A stretch of 38,065 bases of DNA. Source: Nitrosomonadales bacterium. GTDB lineage: Bacteria > Pseudomonadota > Gammaproteobacteria > Burkholderiales > Gallionellaceae. Every line of letters starts with the position of its first letter. The stretch's first letter is position 1. The stretch spans positions 1 through 38,065 of the forward strand of contig JACRED010000023.1 in the NCBI GenBank assembly GCA_016218415.1, written 5' to 3'. The notes under the pieces are model-generated. The model worked only from the letters and a program-made list of their open reading frames with translations, searched no databases and was not told the origin of the DNA. Position numbers and translations under genes: made by a program. Positions 24,364-32,405 of the stretch are shown piece by piece.

Positions 24364-24834
24364 ATGAAAACGAGCACTGCTGACAAGGCGAGTTTCGCTA
24401 AAAACATTCTGGTGCTGCACGGCCCCAACCTGAATCTGCTCGGAACACGCGAGCCTGAGGTGTATGGTCGCGTCACGTTGAATGAAATTAACGAACGTTT
24501 GCAGGCATTAGCCGGAAGAAATGGCGCAAACCTGTTTTGCTTTCAGAGCAACGCCGAGGCCGACCTGGTCAACCGGGTGCAGCAGGCGCACTCTGACGGC
24601 ACGCAGTTCATCGTCATCAACCCGGCCGCGTTCACGCATACCAGCGTGGCCCTGCGCGATGCGCTGGCGGCGGTGGGCATCCCGTTCATCGAAGTACATC
24701 TTTCCAACGTGTTCGCGCGTGAAGCGTTCCGCAAGGAATCCTATTTTTCCGATCTGGCCGTCGGCGTGATCAGCGGGCTGGGCGCGGCAGGTTACGAATT
24801 CGCGGTGCAGTACGCACTGAATCCCAAAAACTAA
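24364..24834 (+). CDS. aroQ: type II 3-dehydroquinate dehydratase
   Basis: It dehydrates 3-dehydroquinate to 3-dehydroshikimate, the third shikimate step. The 156-residue dodecameric-type enzyme has the signature [21 protein letters not shown] with the catalytic Tyr, [28 protein letters not shown] with the catalytic His, and [17 protein letters not shown]. The ATG at 24364 leaves a 15-residue lead before VLHGPN, slightly longer than usual. It stands 14 bp before accB, the widely conserved aroQ-accB-accC order. Confidence 0.96.
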   Translation: MKTSTADKASFAKNILVLHGPNLNLLGTREPEVYGRVTLNEINERLQALAGRNGANLFCFQSNAEADLVNRVQQAHSDGTQFIVINPAAFTHTSVALRDALAAVGIPFIEVHLSNVFAREAFRKESYFSDLAVGVISGLGAAGYEFAVQYALNPKN

Positions 24835-24848
24835 AGCAGGAGGACATC

Positions 24849-25307
24849 ATGGATCTACGCAAACTCAAAACATTGATCGAGTTGGTTGAGGGTTCCGGCA
24901 TCGCCGAACTGGAAATCAGCGAGGGTGAAGAGCGCGTTCGTATCACGCGCACCGTAGCGCAAGGGCAGCAATTCTATTCCTCCGCCCCCCAGCAAGCCGC
25001 TCCGGCGCCGGTGGTCGTTGCCGCAGCGGCCCCGGTGGCCGCTGCCGAACCGGCCAAACCCGCTGTTGCGGAAGGCCATGTGGTGAAATCGCCGATGGTG
25101 GGCACGTTCTACCGTTCCGCCTCGCCGGGTTCCAAGGCATTCGTCGACGTGGGCCAAACCGTGAACAGCGGCGACACCCTGTGCATCATCGAGGCGATGA
25201 AGTTGCTCAACGAGATCGACGCGGATCAGGCCGGTGTCATCAAGGCCATCCTGGTTGAGAATGGTCAGCCAGTGGAATTCGGCCAACCCTTGTTTGTCAT
25301 CGGTTAA
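24849..25307 (+). CDS. accB: biotin carboxyl carrier protein of acetyl-CoA carboxylase
   Basis: This 152-residue carrier swings biotin between biotin carboxylase (AccC) and carboxyltransferase. The N-terminal [23 protein letters not shown] domain is followed by an Ala/Pro-rich linker (about 45-75) and the biotinyl domain with EAMKLLNEI, where Lys118 is the biotinylation site. A strong AGGAGG precedes the ATG. accC follows 56 bp later, so the two are very likely co-transcribed. Confidence 0.97.
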   Translation: MDLRKLKTLIELVEGSGIAELEISEGEERVRITRTVAQGQQFYSSAPQQAAPAPVVVAAAAPVAAAEPAKPAVAEGHVVKSPMVGTFYRSASPGSKAFVDVGQTVNSGDTLCIIEAMKLLNEIDADQAGVIKAILVENGQPVEFGQPLFVIG

Positions 25308-25363
25308 TGCCCTTACCTCTGCGGCGCCGTGTAACGCCCCCGGGCCCAATTGGAGTTCCCAGC

Positions 25364-26719
25364 ATGTTTGAAAAAATCCTCATAGCCAACCGCGGGGAAA
25401 TCGCTCTCCGGATTCAGCGCGCCTGTCGCGAGATGGGCATCAAGACCGTCGTCGTCCATTCCGAGGCGGATGCCGATGCCAAATATGTGAAGCTGGCCGA
25501 CGAATCGGTCTGCATCGGCCCCGCGTCATCCTCGCAAAGCTATCTGAGCATCCCGGCCATCATCAGCGCGGCGGAAGTGACCGATGCTCAAGCGATCCAT
25601 CCCGGCTACGGCTTCCTTTCCGAGAACGCAGACTTTTCCGAGCGCGTCGAAAAATGCGGCTTCGTGTTCATCGGCCCGCGCGCCGAAACCATCCGCCTGA
25701 TGGGCGACAAGGTCTCCGCCAAGATCGCGATGAAGAAGGCCGGCGTGCCCTGTGTGCCCGGCGTGGAAGGCGCATTGCCCGACAACCCCGCCGAGATCAT
25801 CAAGATCGCGCGCAGCATCGGCTATCCGGTCATCATCAAGGCATCCGGCGGCGGCGGCGGACGCGGCATGCGCGTGGTGCATACCGAAGCGGCCTTGCTG
25901 AACGCGGTGACGATGACCAAGACCGAAGCCCAGGCGGCATTCAACAATCCCATGGTGTACATGGAAAAATTCCTGGAGAACCCGCGCCACATCGAGATCC
26001 AGGTGCTGGCCGACCAGCACGGCAACGCGGTCTATCTGGGCGAACGCGACTGCTCGATGCAGCGCCGCCACCAGAAGATCATCGAGGAAGCGCCGGCGCC
26101 GTTGCTCAACGTGCGCCAGCGCAACAAAGTCGGCGAACGCTGCGCGGAAGCCTGCCGCAAGATCGGCTATCGCGGCGCGGGCACCTTCGAGTTCCTGTAT
26201 GAGAACGGCGAATTCTTCTTCATCGAAATGAATACCCGCGTGCAGGTCGAGCATCCGGTCACCGAAATGATCACCGGCATCGACATCGTGCAGCAGCAAA
26301 TCCGCATCGCAGCCGGGGAAAAACTCCCGTTCAAGCAGCGCGACATCCAGTTCCGCGGACATGCCGTCGAATGCCGCATCAACGCCGAACATCCCTACAA
26401 GTTCGTCCCCTCGCCGGGACGCATCACCACCTGGCACATGCCCGGCGGGCCCGGCATCCGCGTCGATTCGCACGTGTACGCCAACTACTTCGTCCCGCCG
26501 CACTACGACTCGATGATAGGCAAGATCATTGCCTATGGCGACACTCGCGAGCAGGCGATGGCACGGATGCGCACCGCGCTGTCCGAAATGGCGGTCGAGG
26601 GGATAGAGACCAACATCCCGCTGCACCGCGAACTGTTGCAGGACGCGGCCTTCATGCGCGGCGGCACCAGCATTCATTATCTGGAAGAGCGGCTGGCCGA
26701 GCGCACCAAGGGCAAGTAA
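25364..26719 (+). CDS. accC: biotin carboxylase subunit of acetyl-CoA carboxylase
   Basis: This 451-residue ATP-grasp enzyme carboxylates biotin on AccB with bicarbonate and ATP, the first step of fatty-acid synthesis. The opening [38 protein letters not shown], the glycine-rich ATP loop [31 protein letters not shown] and [17 protein letters not shown] are all present. The start at 25364 is set by GGAG nine nt upstream and the family N-terminus; longer frames from 25307 are not conserved. Confidence 0.97.
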   Translation: MFEKILIANRGEIALRIQRACREMGIKTVVVHSEADADAKYVKLADESVCIGPASSSQSYLSIPAIISAAEVTDAQAIHPGYGFLSENADFSERVEKCGFVFIGPRAETIRLMGDKVSAKIAMKKAGVPCVPGVEGALPDNPAEIIKIARSIGYPVIIKASGGGGGRGMRVVHTEAALLNAVTMTKTEAQAAFNNPMVYMEKFLENPRHIEIQVLADQHGNAVYLGERDCSMQRRHQKIIEEAPAPLLNVRQRNKVGERCAEACRKIGYRGAGTFEFLYENGEFFFIEMNTRVQVEHPVTEMITGIDIVQQQIRIAAGEKLPFKQRDIQFRGHAVECRINAEHPYKFVPSPGRITTWHMPGGPGIRVDSHVYANYFVPPHYDSMIGKIIAYGDTREQAMARMRTALSEMAVEGIETNIPLHRELLQDAAFMRGGTSIHYLEERLAERTKGK

Positions 26720-26797
26720 CTGCCTTTCCCGTTGAACGCACGGCTGTAATGAATCACGGCCCTGCAACTGTCTGACCATTGAAATGGAATTGGAACA

Positions 26798-27691
26798 ATG
26801 CCCTGGCTGACCCTGATCGTTGATACCGATGCGGAACACGCCGAGGCATTGAGCGAAGCGCTGCTGGAACTGGGCGCGCTGTCGGTGGATCTGCTGGACG
26901 CCGATGCCGATACGCCCGACGAGCAGGCGATCTTCGGCGAGCCGGGCGAGCCGCCGCCCGGCGTGTGGCAGCATAATCGCGTCAGCGCCTTGTTCGATGA
27001 TGACCGTGATGTGTCAGCGATCCTGCGCCAGGCCGCCGTCAGCATCGGTCTCGAACAACTCCCCGAATATCGCATCGAGCCACTGGCCGACAACGACTGG
27101 GTGCGTTTGACACAGTCGCAGTTCGAACCCATCCCGATCTCGCCGCGCCTGTGGATCGTGCCGACCTGGCATACGCCCAGCGATCCGAACGCGATCAACA
27201 TCGTGCTCGACCCAGGGCTGGCGTTCGGCACCGGCAGCCACCCCACGACGCGGCTGTGCCTGCGCTGGCTGGACGAGCACATCAGGGGCGGCGAATCGGT
27301 GCTGGATTACGGCTGCGGCTCGGGCATACTCGCGATCGCCGCGCTCAAGCTGGGGGCTGCACGCGCGGTGGGCGTTGATGTAGACTCGCAGGCCGTGATC
27401 GCCAGCCGAGACAATGCCGCAGCGAACCGGGTCGGTCATGTAAAATTCTGCCTGCCCGACGATGCGCCCCAGGATAGTTACGATCTGGTCGTGGCGAACA
27501 TCCTGACCAATCCGTTGCGCATGCTTGCGCCGTTATTGGCCAGGGCGGCCCGGCCCGGCGGGCAGATCGTGCTGTCCGGCATACTCGAGGAACAGGCCCA
27601 AGACGTGATGAAAATCTACCAGCAGTGGTTCGACCTGAACGCCCCGATCTTCGAGGAGGGCTGGTCCTGCCTGTCGGGGCGCAAGCGTTAA
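26798..27691 (+). CDS. prmA: ribosomal protein L11 methyltransferase
   Basis: This 297-residue SAM-dependent enzyme trimethylates lysines and the N-terminus of ribosomal protein L11. The N-terminal substrate domain (1 to about 100) is followed by the catalytic part with LDPGLAFGTGSHPTTRLCLRWL, SAM loop LDYGCGSGILAIAA from residue 169, and VANILTNPLRMLAP. Its position behind accC is common in beta- and gammaproteobacteria. The next gene starts one base after its stop. Confidence 0.95.
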   Translation: MPWLTLIVDTDAEHAEALSEALLELGALSVDLLDADADTPDEQAIFGEPGEPPPGVWQHNRVSALFDDDRDVSAILRQAAVSIGLEQLPEYRIEPLADNDWVRLTQSQFEPIPISPRLWIVPTWHTPSDPNAINIVLDPGLAFGTGSHPTTRLCLRWLDEHIRGGESVLDYGCGSGILAIAALKLGAARAVGVDVDSQAVIASRDNAAANRVGHVKFCLPDDAPQDSYDLVVANILTNPLRMLAPLLARAARPGGQIVLSGILEEQAQDVMKIYQQWFDLNAPIFEEGWSCLSGRKR

Positions 27692-27692
27692 G

Positions 27693-28472
27693 ATGAGCGG
27701 CACGACACGCTGCCCCTATTGCATCACCCGCTTCAAGATCACTGAAGCGCAGCTGGAAGCGCACGCGGGCATGGTGCGTTGCGGTTATTGCCACCAGACT
27801 TTCGACGCGCGCCCCGGCTTTGTTTCCGACGAACCCAGCCCGCAACTCGAATTGCCCATACTGGACATGCCGGTCGCGGTTCCCGACCCCAGCCTGCCTG
27901 TGCTGCAACCCATGACGCTGGCCGAGGAAGTCGCCGTTGTCGAAGACACGGACGCAGATGACGGGGAACATCAACCCGCAGATCGCACCTGGCTGTGGGG
28001 TACAGCAGCGACATTTTCGCTGTTGCTGTTCCTGGCGCAGGCCGCCTATTTTTTCCGTGTCGATCTCGCCGCGCAGCTGCCCGCGGTGAAACCGGCGCTG
28101 ATCGGCTATTGCAAGCTGCTCAAATGCACCGTGCCATTGCCGCAACATACCGAACTGATAGGCATAGAATCATCGGGCCTTGAGACCTATCCCGGCCGCG
28201 ATGGCTGGATAGTCCTGAATGCCCTGCTGCGCAACCGCGCCGCTTATGCGCAGGCCTTCCCCAATCTGGAACTGACGCTCAGCGACAGCCAAGACAAGCC
28301 GCTGGCGCGCCGCGTATTTCGTCCGACCGAATATTTGTCGCCATTGGAATACCAGTCCGCAGGTTTGCAGCCCAATCGCGAGCTCGGCATCAAGCTGCAT
28401 CTCGATACGGCAGACCTCAAGCCGATGGGGTATCGTCTGGCGCTGTTTTATTCAAACGGCCAGGCCAGATGA
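27693..28472 (+). CDS. DUF3426 membrane protein with MJ0042-type zinc ribbon
   Basis: The 259-residue protein starts with a zinc ribbon (C7, C10, C30, C33 in RCPYC and RCGYCHQTFDAR). An acidic/proline linker follows, then one membrane helix (about 103-125, GTAATFSLLLFLAQAAYFF) and a periplasmic DUF3426 domain with LRNRAAYAQAFPNLELTLSDSQDKPLARRVF and the PTEYL block. The family's role is unknown. Its place right behind prmA is conserved in betaproteobacteria. The starts of prmA and this gene are tightly linked, so the two are likely translated from one mRNA. Confidence 0.9.
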   Translation: MSGTTRCPYCITRFKITEAQLEAHAGMVRCGYCHQTFDARPGFVSDEPSPQLELPILDMPVAVPDPSLPVLQPMTLAEEVAVVEDTDADDGEHQPADRTWLWGTAATFSLLLFLAQAAYFFRVDLAAQLPAVKPALIGYCKLLKCTVPLPQHTELIGIESSGLETYPGRDGWIVLNALLRNRAAYAQAFPNLELTLSDSQDKPLARRVFRPTEYLSPLEYQSAGLQPNRELGIKLHLDTADLKPMGYRLALFYSNGQAR

Positions 28473-28531
28473 CCGCCGATATGCGCTTGTGCAGAGCCGG
28501 TAACCGGCCGGTCCGGGATAACGCGGATTCG

Positions 28532-28560
28532 TGACTGCCAGCCGTTGCGGCAGCCAGTCA
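28532..28560. terminator. hairpin between the DUF3426 gene and the lipoprotein operon
   Basis: TGACTG at 28532-28537 pairs with CAGTCA at 28555-28560, and GCCG/CGGC extends the stem inside. ATTT follows but no long T-run, so termination of the prmA-DUF3426 transcript is possible but not sure. Confidence 0.4.
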
Positions 28561-28649
28561 TTTCACTTATGATGACCCGGTCGTTTGTCGCCGTATCTTC
28601 CCCAGAACAACGATCTTCAAACCGTTTCCCCTAACGTCAGGAGAAAAAC

Positions 28650-29225
28650 ATGAAAAAGTCCCGTTTGTCCGCAGTTGCAAACCTGTTCAGCATCGCGCTG
28701 TTTGCGCTCGCCCTGTCAGCCTGTTCCAGCACGACCGAGGTAGAAAGCAATCTGGGCCTCAAAGGCGCGCCGGATTGGGTCAACGAGGGTACCAACATCC
28801 TCAATGACAAGGACGGGCGGCTGTTTCACGGCGTGGGTTCGGCATCGCCGACCGGGGATATGGCGTTGCAGAAGTCCGTTGCCGATGACCGCGCGCGGGC
28901 CGAGGTGGCCAAGGTGCTGTCGTCCTATATGGACGTGGTTTCCAGCGACTATCTGGCTTCCGCCAAGGCGGGCGGCGCCAATGTCACCGAGGAGGCTGTC
29001 TCGCGCCAGATCAAGGCGCTGACCAGGGTCAACCTGACCGGGGCGAAGATCATCGGCAGCTGGCGCGACCCCAAGACCAACACCATTTATTCGATCGCCG
29101 AACTGGACATGAAGCATGTCAAGGACACGCTGACCGGAACGCAGGACATGAACGATGACCTGCGCCGCTACATCGAGACCCGCGCCGACAACATTTTTGA
29201 CAGCGTCGCAAAGGAAAAAAAATGA
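28650..29225 (+). CDS. LPP20-like lipoprotein (operon gene 1)
   Basis: The 191-residue protein begins with a lipoprotein signal (LFSIALFALALSAC, lipobox Cys at about 25). The mature part opens with GAPDWVNEG and contains VADDRARAEVAKVLSSYM and IIGSWRDPKTNTIYSIAELDM, the pattern of LPP20/FlgP-like lipoproteins. Such proteins are surface or periplasmic; several are tied to flagella or the envelope, but no flagellar gene is here. AGGAG precedes the ATG. It opens a four-lipoprotein operon and overlaps the next start by 4 bp. Confidence 0.85.
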   Translation: MKKSRLSAVANLFSIALFALALSACSSTTEVESNLGLKGAPDWVNEGTNILNDKDGRLFHGVGSASPTGDMALQKSVADDRARAEVAKVLSSYMDVVSSDYLASAKAGGANVTEEAVSRQIKALTRVNLTGAKIIGSWRDPKTNTIYSIAELDMKHVKDTLTGTQDMNDDLRRYIETRADNIFDSVAKEKK

Positions 29226-29839
29226 TGCGCCCGATATTTTCCCAACACAGGCTGGCCGCATTGATGGCGCTATGCATGTCACTGGCGGTTGCCGCTTGCT
29301 CCACATCGGTGACCCGGATGGATACGGGCGAAGTGAAAGACCTCAGCGGCGCCTGGAACGATACCGACTCGCAGCAGGTTTCGGAGGAAATGATCAGGGA
29401 CGTGCTGGACCGCCCGTGGATAGGCGAGTTCTCCCGCGCTGAGAACCGCCAGCCGGCGGTGATCGTCGGCGAAGTGAGCAACCTCAGCCACGAGCACATC
29501 AACGTGAACACCTTTGTCGCCGATGTGGAGCGCGCCCTGATCAATTCGGGCAAGGTGCAGTTCGTCGCTTCATCTACGGAGCGCCAGGAGATACGCGGGG
29601 AGCGCAAGGATCAGGACCTCAACGCCAGCGAGGCCACGCGCAAGGCGATGGGTCAGGAGAAAGGCGCCGACTTCATGCTGAAGGGGACCATCAACACCAT
29701 TATCGACGCCTCCGGAAAAACGCAATTGCGTTTCTACCAGGTCGATCTGACGCTGATCAGCCTGGCTGACAACCGCAAGGTCTGGATAGGCCAGAAAAAG
29801 ATCAAGAAGCTGGTGGAACGCAGCAACCTGAGATTCTAG
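29222..29839 (+). CDS. LpoB-like lipoprotein, penicillin-binding-protein activator family
   Basis: The 205-residue protein has a lipobox signal (LCMSLAVAAC) and a C-terminal domain like LpoB: AVIVGEVSNLSHEHINVNTFVADVERALINSGKVQFVASS, ATRKAMGQEKGADFMLKGTI and FYQVDLTLISLADNRKVWIGQKKIKKLV. In E. coli LpoB is an outer-membrane lipoprotein that activates PBP1b. The N-terminal linker here is short, so whether it reaches a PBP is open. The ATG overlaps the previous stop (ATGA); the adjacent ATG at 29225 is also possible. Confidence 0.87.
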   Translation: MMRPIFSQHRLAALMALCMSLAVAACSTSVTRMDTGEVKDLSGAWNDTDSQQVSEEMIRDVLDRPWIGEFSRAENRQPAVIVGEVSNLSHEHINVNTFVADVERALINSGKVQFVASSTERQEIRGERKDQDLNASEATRKAMGQEKGADFMLKGTINTIIDASGKTQLRFYQVDLTLISLADNRKVWIGQKKIKKLVERSNLRF

Positions 29840-29857
29840 GCAATTGAAGGCCGTGCA

Positions 29858-31240
29858 TTGAAAGTGGGCCATGTGGTCGCGGCGTGCCGCATCGTACTGT
29901 TGCTGGGGGCGCTGGCCCTGGCGGGATGCGCCAGCTACAGCGACTCTTTCGGTGTCGTCGAGCGCAATCTTTCGTCGCGGCAATACGATGCCGCCCTGCA
30001 GGATATCGAGAAGGAAGCCGATTCCAAAACCGGCCGGGCGCTGTACCTCCTCAACAAAGGCATGGTGCTGCGCATGAAGCGCGATTTCACCGGCTCCAAC
30101 CAGGCGCTGGAAGCGGCCAAGGCGGAAATGGAGCGGCTGTACGCCGCCAGTGTCAGCGAGAATGCGCTGTCCTTCGTCGTCAACGACGCGACTGTCAGCT
30201 ATGCCGGGGATGACTATGAACAGGTACTGGTGCACCTCTACATGGCGCTCAATTACCTGGAGCTCGGGCAACCCGGTGATGCCCGCGTCGAAGCGCTGCA
30301 GGTGGACATCAAGCTGCGCGAGATCGGCGAAAAAATACCGGGGAACAAATTCACCGAGGATGCGCTGTCGCGTTACCTCACCGGCATGATCTACGAGGAC
30401 CTGGGGGAATGGAGCGATGCCATGATCGCCTACCGCAAGGCTTACGAGGCTTACCAGAAGTATCAGGCCAATTACGGATTGGCCATGCCGGACCTGCTCA
30501 AGCGGGATTTGCTGCGGCTTGCGCGGCGCCAGGGCCTGACGGACGAGGTCGCCTATTACAGCAAGGAATTCGGCATCGAGCCTCCGCATGAAGAAGATCG
30601 GGCAACGGAGCATGAAGGCGAACTGGTTTTCATCCTGAACAATGGCCTGGCCCCGATCAAGCGCGAGAAGGTCGTCGCCACTTCGGGCCCGCCGCACTCG
30701 GTCGCGGTTGAGCTCGCATCGCACAAGCCGGTCTCGCCCGCCCCGCCCGTGCTCGTGAACATCGCGCTGCCCTACTACGAATCGCGCCCCAACGGGGTGT
30801 TGGGCGCCCGCGTCAGCATTTCCGGCAGGCAGGCCTCGACCCAGATGATGGAAAACATCGATGCGATAGCCCGGGCAAGCCTGGACGCGCGGATGCCGGC
30901 AATCACGGCGCGATCCGTTGCCCGCGCGGTGTCCAAGGTGGCGATACAGGAATCCGTGGATCGCGCCGGCGGCAGGGACAACGACCTTGCGGTAGAATTG
31001 CTCAGTTCGTTTGTGGTGCGGGTAGCCGCGATGGCCACCGAGCGGGCCGACACCCGCAGCTGGCTGACACTGCCCGCCAACGTCCAGCTGGCCCGGCTTG
31101 CCCTGCCACCGGGCAGTTATACCGTCCGGGTCGATTTGCTCGGGGCGGGCGAACAAGTCATTGCAAGCAGCGAGTATCCGGAAGTCATCATCGGCGAGAA
31201 ACGCAAAACGTATCTGACCCAGCACTGGGTTTCCAACTAG
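29858..31240 (+). CDS. COG3014-type lipoprotein with TPR-like repeats
   Basis: The 460-residue protein has a signal peptide with lipobox LALAGC, then helical repeats (about 30-240) that look TPR-like: DAALQDIEKEADSKTGRALYLLNKGMVLRMKRDF, YEQVLVHLYMALNYLELGQPGDARVEALQ and YLTGMIYEDLGEWSDAMIAYRKAY. The rest is beta-rich, with LPPGSYTVRVDLLGAGE near the end. It is likely an envelope scaffold. The start is a TTG with GAAGG 7 nt upstream; GTG codons shortly after are weaker alternatives. It lies 18 bp behind the LpoB-like gene. Confidence 0.83.
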   Translation: MKVGHVVAACRIVLLLGALALAGCASYSDSFGVVERNLSSRQYDAALQDIEKEADSKTGRALYLLNKGMVLRMKRDFTGSNQALEAAKAEMERLYAASVSENALSFVVNDATVSYAGDDYEQVLVHLYMALNYLELGQPGDARVEALQVDIKLREIGEKIPGNKFTEDALSRYLTGMIYEDLGEWSDAMIAYRKAYEAYQKYQANYGLAMPDLLKRDLLRLARRQGLTDEVAYYSKEFGIEPPHEEDRATEHEGELVFILNNGLAPIKREKVVATSGPPHSVAVELASHKPVSPAPPVLVNIALPYYESRPNGVLGARVSISGRQASTQMMENIDAIARASLDARMPAITARSVARAVSKVAIQESVDRAGGRDNDLAVELLSSFVVRVAAMATERADTRSWLTLPANVQLARLALPPGSYTVRVDLLGAGEQVIASSEYPEVIIGEKRKTYLTQHWVSN

Positions 31241-31261
31241 ATCCACCACAAGGAGATGAAC

Positions 31262-32266
31262 ATGAAATTCTCTGCCTTTGCCATGCTTGGATTCGCGCTC
31301 TCGTTGCTGTCCGGCTGCGCCAGCCAGCCCAAACAACCCGACTGGATCGCCGGGGACAGCGCCCGGTACAACAGCGCGCAATACCTGCTCGGGCGCGGAC
31401 AGGCGGCCACGCAGGAGGAGGCCAAGGATCGCGCGCGCGCCGACCTGGCCAAAATATTTCAGGTGGCGGTGTCCGCGAGCAGCGAGGACTTGCAGCGCGC
31501 CAAAACGGATGCTTCCGGCGCAGCACAGTATGAGCAACAGGTTTCGCGCCACATCAGCACGCGCACCGACCAGATCATCCGCGGGATACAGATCGCCGAG
31601 CTGTGGCAGGACCCCGCCACGCAGAACCATCACGCGCTGGCGGTCCTGCCGAGATTGCAGACTGCGGCCAGCCTGCGCCAGCAGATCGCCCAGCTGGATG
31701 AGGCCACCGCCAGCCATATCGACCAGTCCCGCAACAACAGCGACCTGTTCCTGAAGATTGCCGCCGCCAGCCTGGCCCTGGCGTCCCAGCAGGAGCGCGA
31801 AACTTTGCAGAAGTCATTGCAAGTGGTGGATATCACCGGGCGCGCGACCGAATCGCAATGGAACAGCGCGAACCTCAAAAGCGACCGGGACGAATTGCTG
31901 AAACGGGTGCGGATCGCATCTCAAGTGGCCGCTGGTTCAACGACAGGCCTGGATGCGGTGGTGTCCGGCGCGCTGGCGCAAGCCGGTTTCATGATCGAGA
32001 CCGGGCAGAATCCGGATTTTGTGCTGCAGGCGCGGCTGGAACTGGCTGACCTGGGTTTTCTGGAGGGCTGGTACTGGCAACGCGGCGTGATGGAAATCAC
32101 CCTGTCTGAAACGGCCACGGGCCGCGTGCGCGGAACCCGGCGCTGGACCGTCAAGAGCAACGCGCCGGACCGGGAAAGCGCGGCCAAGCGCGCCCTGAGT
32201 CAGGCAGACGCAGTCCTGAAGCAGGAACTCAGGGACGCGATTATCGATATGGCCAACAGCCGCTGA
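31262..32266 (+). CDS. LPP20-like lipoprotein with extra C-terminal domain (operon gene 4)
   Basis: The 334-residue protein has lipobox LLSGCAS, then a PDWIAGDSARY...EEAKDRARADLAKIFQVAVSAS block that resembles the first gene of the operon (DRARAEVAKVL). A second domain (about 210-334) has GLDAVVSGALAQAGFMIETGQNPDFVLQARLEL and GTRRWTVKSNAPDRESAAKRALSQAD and may fold like CsgG/TolB N-terminal domains; that is a guess. AAGGAG directly before 31256 favours the ATG at 31262, at proper spacing. It lies 21 bp behind the TPR-like gene. Confidence 0.82.
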   Translation: MKFSAFAMLGFALSLLSGCASQPKQPDWIAGDSARYNSAQYLLGRGQAATQEEAKDRARADLAKIFQVAVSASSEDLQRAKTDASGAAQYEQQVSRHISTRTDQIIRGIQIAELWQDPATQNHHALAVLPRLQTAASLRQQIAQLDEATASHIDQSRNNSDLFLKIAAASLALASQQERETLQKSLQVVDITGRATESQWNSANLKSDRDELLKRVRIASQVAAGSTTGLDAVVSGALAQAGFMIETGQNPDFVLQARLELADLGFLEGWYWQRGVMEITLSETATGRVRGTRRWTVKSNAPDRESAAKRALSQADAVLKQELRDAIIDMANSR

Positions 32267-32299
32267 CCCTGTCAGGCCGAGCAAACCCGTACGCCCGAG

Positions 32300-32319
32300 G
32301 GACCGGCTACGCGCGGTCC
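32300..32319. terminator. GC-rich hairpin after the lipoprotein operon
   Basis: GGACCG at 32300-32305 pairs with CGGTCC at 32314-32319, 33 bp after the last lipoprotein stop. No T-run follows, so this is a weak call. Confidence 0.3.
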
Positions 32320-32405
32320 ATGAAGCGCCCTGCATCCATGCTGTAACCGACGATATTGCCGATGCGGCAGAGGGTTGAATGCCCATCCTGTGGGATAATC
32401 CGCCG

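Noticed and set aside
25526..26974. A 482-codon minus-strand frame opposite accC and prmA
   Set aside because: accC and prmA are unmistakable on the + strand; the opposite frame is compositional.
29570..31717. A 715-codon minus-strand frame opposite the lipoprotein operon
   Set aside because: It spans three genes with lipobox signals and good start contexts on the + strand, and its own translation is low-information and lacks a start site.
28650..32266. The LPP20-like genes considered as a flagellar flgO/flgP/flgT cluster
   Set aside because: No flagellar gene is nearby, and the LpoB-like and TPR-like members do not belong to that cluster.
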